From positions 16,095-80,094 of the forward strand of contig CAZMSN010000006.1 in the NCBI GenBank assembly GCA_964569015.1: a stretch of 64,000 nt of DNA, read 5' to 3'. The stretch is from CAYQEC01 sp964569015 (GTDB lineage Bacteria; Actinomycetota; Acidimicrobiia; Spongiisociales; UBA5794). The notes under the pieces were generated by a model. The model saw nothing but the letters and a program-made list of their open reading frames with translations. It made no database searches and was not told the origin of the DNA. Position numbers and translations under genes: made by a program. This document shows, piece after piece, positions 59,727 to 64,000 of this stretch (positions within the stretch are counted from its first letter, which is position 1; the number at the start of each line of letters is the position of its first letter).

Positions 59727-60659
59727 ATGACGACGTTGCATCCGGATATCACTGCTGAACTCGAACGAGCCGAAGACGTAGTTCGCGGGCTCGAAGGTAC
59801 CACCCTCGAAACCATTTCGATTGCGAGTCTCGATGTGAGGGATGCAGCGTTCCTCGGCGCAAACATCTCGAAGTTGTCGCCGCTCATCAGCAACCTTGTC
59901 GAGCGGCGCGTGGTCGCTGCACTCGAAGCCGCAGAGAACCCGAATGGATGGCGGTGGGTACGACAAGACCCCGGCTTCCCGGACGCGGCGCTGCTCGATC
60001 AGCATGGCCAGTCGCTCGATGCGGGCTACGAGGTCAAGGCTTGGTATGCCCTCTCGACCGAGATCACGAGTCGTTTCCGGGAGTCCCGAGATCGACTGCT
60101 CGGCAAGGATATTCGCCTGCTGCTTGTTGCATGGATGATGGATCACATTGTGTACGGACAACCGATTGTCCTGGGCGTGATCGCCGTTGATGCCGTATCG
60201 CTAGCAGAAGCCCGCGATCATCACTACCACGATCCTCCTCGATACCTGATTGTCGAACCCGAGGACACAGCGAACCGCACGGCGAATCTCCAACAGTCGG
60301 TCGTCAGCGGTCATCGCCTTCAAGCCGACAACGAACACATGGCAGGGTCGGCTCGCATGATGGTGGCTGGCATGGGTGAAGCGGACGCGATTGCGGACCC
60401 ATACTCGGCTGAGACCGAGCAACTCGTGGCGAAGCTCCTGAACACTTACGCCTATCGCCTCGATACCAACTTCGCCAAAATCGACCGTATCAACCATCCG
60501 GGGGTAGAGGGATTCAAGGAGGGCGTCCTCGCATCGACGTTCGACAACCGCACTGTCGCCGAATGGAGCCAGACCCTCAGGCGGTTGTCGTCCGACGGGG
60601 ATGATGCGGTCGCAGCACTCGACCTGATCCGTACAAAGATCTACGGCAGCGAAAGCTGA
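59727..60659 (+). CDS. Probable type II restriction endonuclease (PD-(D/E)xK)
   Basis: The 310-residue product has a plausible PD-(D/E)xK active site: Pro85-Asp86 in GFPDAALL, then Glu102-Val-Lys104 in GYEVKAW. The motif order and spacing (15 residues) fit the fold. The other parts show no known family to me. The gene converges on, and overlaps by 19 bp, a DNA methyltransferase gene, the strongest reason for the assignment. ATG 59727 is used. It looks less GC-rich than its neighbours. The recognition sequence is unknown. Confidence 0.75.
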   Translation: MTTLHPDITAELERAEDVVRGLEGTTLETISIASLDVRDAAFLGANISKLSPLISNLVERRVVAALEAAENPNGWRWVRQDPGFPDAALLDQHGQSLDAGYEVKAWYALSTEITSRFRESRDRLLGKDIRLLLVAWMMDHIVYGQPIVLGVIAVDAVSLAEARDHHYHDPPRYLIVEPEDTANRTANLQQSVVSGHRLQADNEHMAGSARMMVAGMGEADAIADPYSAETEQLVAKLLNTYAYRLDTNFAKIDRINHPGVEGFKEGVLASTFDNRTVAEWSQTLRRLSSDGDDAVAALDLIRTKIYGSES

Positions 60660-61687
60660 CGAGCTAGCCCGGTAGCTAGCTCACCTCGTCGGGCGGAGCT
60701 GAGGCGTTCCTCAGCTACATCAGCGAACTCATCGACGATTTCCGCTGTGTAGGCGTTGCGCCCCATCGCCACCGCTGCGACCGACGCGGATGAGAGACCC
60801 CCGAAGGGTTCCCACACAACGTCGCCGGACCCCGTACACGCCTCCACGATTCGGCGCATGAATTCGAGCGGCTTCTGATTAAGATGAACGGCGGCGTTCC
60901 TACCGGGTTTGTAGACCCTTGGTGCGGAGCGCTTACCGTTTCCCTTGTAGCGCTCGCTGCCATTGAGCGGCGGATGCGACCAAACGTTGGTGATCCCGTG
61001 CTCGTGGTTCCACACGTGTCGGAGCGTCGCCCACTCGTTTGCCGAGACCGGGTCAATGCCGTCCAGCGAGAAGTAGGGTTGCCCCGCCGGCTCACCGTGT
61101 TCGTTGGCGAAGTTTACCATTCGCTCCATCATGTCCGGGGGCGGGAAGTACCAGAGCCAGTCTTGCGTCAGGTACTTCCTCGAAGCAGCGTTTCGGACGC
61201 CGCACGCCTCGTTCGCCTTGTAGAGCGGTAGACCTGATCGTTGCCACTCGTAGCGGAGCCACTCCTTCGAGGGCATCACGCCGTCGGGAGTAGGGAACTC
61301 GAGGCGACGCTTGTAGAACACGCATACTTCGGTTACCACCGGGATGCGACGAATCGTCTCGCCGTTCACGTTGCCTGCGATATGCGCAATGCCCTTGTCC
61401 CAGACAATGGTCTGCACGTACTCCCAACCATGCTCCGCCAGGATTGGATGCACGGTTGCCCATCCAATCTCCGTGTTCCAGAACCACAGCGTGGTAGATG
61501 GGTGGGCGTGCTTCGACCATGCCTCGATGTGGTCCGCATACCATTCCCCAAGCCCATCAGGCGTCCTCGGGTCGCCGGGGAAACCGCCTACGCCATACGC
61601 GCCGTCGGAGATGATTGTGGCCGGGGTTGGCCAATCACAGTACGCCTCCAGCGCATCGCCACGATGGAGTACGAATGAGGCTGGCAT
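60641..61687 (-). CDS. DNA methyltransferase (beta class, N4-cytosine or N6-adenine)
   Basis: The 348-residue product has motif IV near the N-terminus (ISDGAYGVGGFPGD, a variant of D/SPPY) and motif I near the C-terminus (VWEPFGGLSSASVAAVAMG), followed by the TAEIVDEFADVAEERL region; the order IV, then target domain, then I is the beta class. The FxGxG core reads FGGLS. ATG 61687 is chosen over a TTG at 61693. It is likely the protecting partner of the convergent endonuclease. Confidence 0.88.
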   Translation of the reverse strand: MPASFVLHRGDALEAYCDWPTPATIISDGAYGVGGFPGDPRTPDGLGEWYADHIEAWSKHAHPSTTLWFWNTEIGWATVHPILAEHGWEYVQTIVWDKGIAHIAGNVNGETIRRIPVVTEVCVFYKRRLEFPTPDGVMPSKEWLRYEWQRSGLPLYKANEACGVRNAASRKYLTQDWLWYFPPPDMMERMVNFANEHGEPAGQPYFSLDGIDPVSANEWATLRHVWNHEHGITNVWSHPPLNGSERYKGNGKRSAPRVYKPGRNAAVHLNQKPLEFMRRIVEACTGSGDVVWEPFGGLSSASVAAVAMGRNAYTAEIVDEFADVAEERLSSARRGELATGLARQLSLP

Positions 61688-61857
61688 TCCCAAGGCGCGC
61701 TCCCCTTCTGCTTACACGACTGTAACTTACCACTCGGCTCGACGCGGCTCGATGGGCGTCGAAGGCGCGCAGGACCCGCCTACCGACAGTGTGGCAGGTG
61801 GGTGTGACGGCTTGGTCTCACCCCCGATTCGTGCGTCAACTTGACTCGGGACCGCAG

Positions 61858-62200
61858 TCATTGAACGCGGAACTCGTTTCCCTCCGGGTCACCGAGGACG
61901 GCCCAGTACTCACCGCGCTACTCCATCGCCCTGATCAACAAGACACCTGCGGCCACCAAACGCTCGACCTCAGCATCGACGCGCCCTCGACGTTCATCCG
62001 GCGGCGTCCCGTTCGGTCCGCCCACGTTCAGATCGAGATGCACGCGGTTCTTCACCGTCTTCGCCTCTGGTACTCGCTGGAAGTAGAGCCGAGGTCCGTC
62101 GCCGTCGGGCGGGGGCTGAATCACATACCCGAGCGCCTCGGCCCAGAAAGCCGCCAAAGTGCCGAGTCGGCGCAGTCAATAGCGACTTCGATGCCTGTGA
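61858..62200 (-). pseudogene. VOC-family (glyoxalase/bleomycin-resistance fold) pseudogene
   Basis: From ATG 62200 the frame encodes MITGIEVAIDCADSA, then shifts by one base to AAFWAEALGYVIQPPPDGDGPRLYFQRVPEAKTVKN... . A TAG at 61918-61920 interrupts the frame before GEYWAVLGDPEGNEFRVQ and the final stop at 61858. A frameshift and an internal stop in a gene with a full-length VOC pattern show it is decayed, or they are sequencing errors; the two defects together favour decay. Confidence 0.78.
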
Positions 62201-62224
62201 TCATGATCTCCCTTAGACCCGCGT

Positions 62225-62264
62225 CCGGATGGTCAGGCCTTGAGCAAGCAGAACAGGTTGCCTT
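62225..62264 (+). repeat. Right copy of the 40-bp imperfect direct repeat
   Basis: Matches 59517-59556 at 38 of 40 bases. It is the 3' end of a VOC gene (minus strand) that continues into the assembly gap. Confidence 0.9.
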
Positions 62265-62307
62265 CGGGGTCGGCGAGGACGTTCCAATGGAACCCGGAGA
62301 TCTCGTG
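62233..62307 (-). CDS. VOC-family protein, C-terminal part; rest in the assembly gap
   Basis: The visible end reads HEISGFHWNVLADPEGNLFCLLKA and stop, the last strand of a VOC domain. The upstream part lies in a gap of 100 N; a VOC domain needs about 110-130 residues, so more than 100 bases must be missing or the gene is truncated. The dcd stop lies 8 bp past the gap. Confidence 0.6.
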   Translation of the reverse strand, partial: HEISGFHWNVLADPEGNLFCLLKA

Positions 62308-62407
62308 NNNNNNNNNNNNNNNNNNNNNNNNNNNNNNNNNNNNNNNNNNNNNNNNNNNNNNNNNNNNNNNNNNNNNNNNNNNNNNNNNNNNNNNNNNNNN
62401 NNNNNNN
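62308..62407. other. Assembly gap of 100 N within the VOC gene
   Basis: Placeholder-size gap. The two edges share no overlap, so sequence is truly missing. The near-identical VOC copies nearby are a likely cause. Confidence 0.95.
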
Positions 62408-62414
62408 GGGCCGG

Positions 62415-62996
62415 TCACTCATCTTCCCGCCCCTCTTCGAAATCGCGGTGCACCCGGCTCGGGGTCGGTCCCGTCTGTCCTTGGTATTTGGAGCTCATGC
62501 CGGGAGACCCGTACGGCCGCTCGGCCGGCGTGCTGAGCTGGTAGAAGGACACTTGGCCGATCTTCATCCCCGGATAGATCGCAATCGGGAGCCCGGCGAC
62601 GTTGGAGAGCTCGAGCGTCACCTGCCCGTGGAATCCGGGGTCGATGAACCCGGCGGTGGAGTGAATCAGCAGGCCGATGCGGCCGAGGCTCGACTTGCCT
62701 TCGAGCCGGGCCACGACATCGTCGGCGAGCCCGATGATCTCGAGCGTGGAGCCGAGCACGAACTCGCCGGGGTGCAGGATGAACGGATGGTCGGGTACGG
62801 CTTCGACTCTGTTGGTCAGGTCCTCTTGGGGCGCCTTCGGGTCGATCAGGGCGTAGCGGTGGTTCTCGAAGACCCGGAAGGCGGCGTCGCAGCGTAGATC
62901 GACGCTCGAGGGCTGCACCATGGCCTCGTCGTAGGGGTCGATGACGATGCGCCCGGCGGCGACGGCTTCCTTGATGGTGCGATCGGAGAAGATCAT
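62415..62996 (-). CDS. dcd: dCTP deaminase, probably bifunctional (dUTP-forming or dUMP-forming)
   Basis: Dcd deaminates dCTP, and in the bifunctional form also cleaves dUTP to dUMP. The 193-residue product has QPSSVDLRCDAAFRVF, GKSSLGRIGLLIHSTAGFID (Arg and Ser/His region), PGFHGQVTLELSNVAG (catalytic Glu) and SSKYQGQTGPTPSR. The sequence resembles the mycobacterial bifunctional enzyme. ATG 62996 is used. It is preceded by a tRNA gene on the same strand. Confidence 0.95.
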   Translation of the reverse strand: MIFSDRTIKEAVAAGRIVIDPYDEAMVQPSSVDLRCDAAFRVFENHRYALIDPKAPQEDLTNRVEAVPDHPFILHPGEFVLGSTLEIIGLADDVVARLEGKSSLGRIGLLIHSTAGFIDPGFHGQVTLELSNVAGLPIAIYPGMKIGQVSFYQLSTPAERPYGSPGMSSKYQGQTGPTPSRVHRDFEEGREDE

Positions 62997-63058
62997 GCCC
63001 GATCGATGGTAGTGCCAGGCACCGGGCGATTCGGGGGAACGGCGCGAGACGGCGTCTG

Positions 63059-63132
63059 TGGAGCGGATGAGGGGAATCGAACCCCCGTACCGAGCTTGGG
63101 AAGCTCGTGTTCTGCCATTGAACTACATCCGC
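63059..63132 (-). tRNA. tRNA-Gly (anticodon CCC) with encoded CCA
   Basis: The minus strand folds as a full cloverleaf: acceptor GCGGATG/CATCCGC, D arm GTTC/GAAC, anticodon stem CGAGC/GCTCG with loop TTCCCAA (anticodon CCC), T arm GGGGG/CCCCT with TTCGATT. The discriminator base is U, as expected for tRNA-Gly, and the 3' CCA is encoded (63059-63061). Confidence 0.95.
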
Positions 63133-63235
63133 GAGGTCCAGTGATTGTAACGGCTCGCCGCGGTCGTCATCCACAGGAGCCGCCACGTCGGGCCGTTGTC
63201 GAATTCGTCCTCGGCCGTGCGGGTAGCCTGCCCCC

Positions 63236-64000
63236 ATGTCCCGTTCGTGCCACGTGCTGCGCGTCTTCACCCGTGGAGATGAGGGTGGGAACCACCTGGG
63301 CGTCGTCAACGACGTGACCGGCCTCGATGCGGCCGCCATGCAGGCGATTGCCGCCGATCTCGGCTTCTCCGAGACGGTCTTCGTCGACGGAGAGGACGGA
63401 GGAGCGCCGGTCGTGCGGATCTTTACCCCGGTGGACGAGCTGCCGTTCGCAGGGCATCCCCTCGTCGGCACGGCCTGGTTCCTGAACCACATGGGACCGG
63501 GCGGGGTGGAGCGCCTCCGCTGTGGCATCGGGGAGGTGCGCATACGGCTGGACGGTGACACGACCTGGGTGGACGCGACCATCAATCCGGCGGCGGCCCG
63601 TCTCCGTGACGAGAGCGCCCTCGCTGGCGCCGCGGGGCTGCCCCTTCCGGTGCGGGCGTGGCGGGTGGCAATGCCGAAGGACTACCTCCTCCTGGAGTTG
63701 GGCGGCGCCGAGCAGGTCGCGGCGGCGACGCCCTCGATGGAGGTGCTCGCCGCCCATTTCGGCACCATGGTGTATGCCCGTGACGGTGGGCAGGTCCGGG
63801 CTCGCTTCTTCGCCCCGGCATCGGGCATCGATGAGGATCCCGCCACCGGGAGCGCCGCGGTGGCACTGGCCACCGCGCTGGCATCCACCGGCGAGTCGTC
63901 GGGTCGCCTCACCATCGACCAGGGCGCCGAGATCGGTCATCACAGCCGCATCGAACTGGTGTGGGACGGCGGCATCGCCTCCATCGGGGGCACGGTGCGC
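63236..64000 (+). CDS. PhzF-family isomerase/epimerase-like protein (cut by the window end)
   Basis: At least 255 residues are visible, beginning MSRSCHVLRVFTRGDEGGNHLGVV. The catalytic Glu lies in LGFSETVFV, and IFTPVDELPFAGHPLVGTAWFL and the late DEDPATGSAAVALATAL are typical PhzF motifs. PhzF-like proteins isomerise diverse metabolites; the substrate is unknown. ATG 63236 is used. No stop is reached before 64000. Confidence 0.9.
   Translation, partial: MSRSCHVLRVFTRGDEGGNHLGVVNDVTGLDAAAMQAIAADLGFSETVFVDGEDGGAPVVRIFTPVDELPFAGHPLVGTAWFLNHMGPGGVERLRCGIGEVRIRLDGDTTWVDATINPAAARLRDESALAGAAGLPLPVRAWRVAMPKDYLLLELGGAEQVAAATPSMEVLAAHFGTMVYARDGGQVRARFFAPASGIDEDPATGSAAVALATALASTGESSGRLTIDQGAEIGHHSRIELVWDGGIASIGGTVR

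Noticed and set aside
59517..62264. Prophage or integrative element
   Set aside because: No integrase, transposase, phage gene or tRNA attachment repeat is present; the tRNA-Gly gene lies outside the repeats and shows no duplicated end.
63006..63317. Plus-strand frame of 103 residues
   Set aside because: It runs across the tRNA-Gly gene and the PhzF start.

Overview
The window is a high-GC, gene-dense chromosomal segment from an actinobacterium. It begins inside dnaA and carries the block rpmH-rnpA-yidD-yidC-khpB/jag-rsmG-parA-parB-(cwlM-like)-trxA-trxB-anti-sigma-sigma in the same order that is known from the Mycobacterium tuberculosis origin region. Differences from mycobacteria (no MurJ in the mviN position, arg cluster lacking argD/argF, an unusual PadR-ino1 pair) and many Thr-rich surface lipoproteins suggest a deep actinobacterial lineage such as Acidimicrobiia. 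The class is an inference from gene order and protein style. Three runs of exactly 100 N (27520-27619, 45856-45955, 62308-62407) show that this is a scaffolded draft, possibly a metagenome bin.

Layout. 1-5870: origin-proximal housekeeping genes, with dnaA on the minus strand and a plus-strand ribosome/membrane-insertion/partition run. 5910-12252: minus-strand envelope-stress module (degenerate amidase of CwlM type, thioredoxin pair, sigma/anti-sigma pair, pseudokinase-TM-extracellular protein, GNAT). 12340-16782: plus-strand HDAC-like deacetylase, PilT, RNase HI, CCA-adding/poly(A) polymerase. 18435-24719: arginine cluster argC-J-B-R-G-H. 24727-29670: membrane proteins, PAP2 phosphatase, acyl-CoA ligase. 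29808-33753: a translationally coupled DASS transporter / REC-cNMP-histidine kinase / REC operon. 34262-41071: TrhA/hemolysin III, cis-prenyltransferase, a structured leader in front of pyrE, endonuclease IV, a lipoprotein glycoside-hydrolase-like protein. 41123-42774: padR-ino1 operon with a perfect operator palindrome. 42937-49684: panB, DUF192 lipoprotein, rpsF-ssb-rpsR-rplI and dnaB. 49698-59175: lipoprotein, sulfotransferase, large membrane protein, rimK plus a retropepsin-like protease, methyltransferases, GNAT, AhpD-like plus MerR. 59176-62420: accessory island with a convergent restriction-modification pair bracketed by a 40-bp imperfect direct repeat derived from a VOC (glyoxalase-fold) gene, plus a VOC pseudogene. 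62415-64000: dcd, tRNA-Gly(CCC), PhzF-family protein (cut by the window end).

How the genes fit together. The first 12 kb couples replication initiation, chromosome partition (ParAB with a parS-like site overlapping the rsmG start), protein insertion and cell-wall control. The most distinctive points are the stand-alone pseudokinase protein that corresponds to the C-terminal half of mycobacterial MviN but lacks the MurJ flippase, next to a CwlM-like protein with apparently lost zinc ligands; a leader RNA with mutually exclusive stems before pyrE; the DASS-HK-RR operon; and the restriction-modification cassette flanked by VOC-derived repeats.
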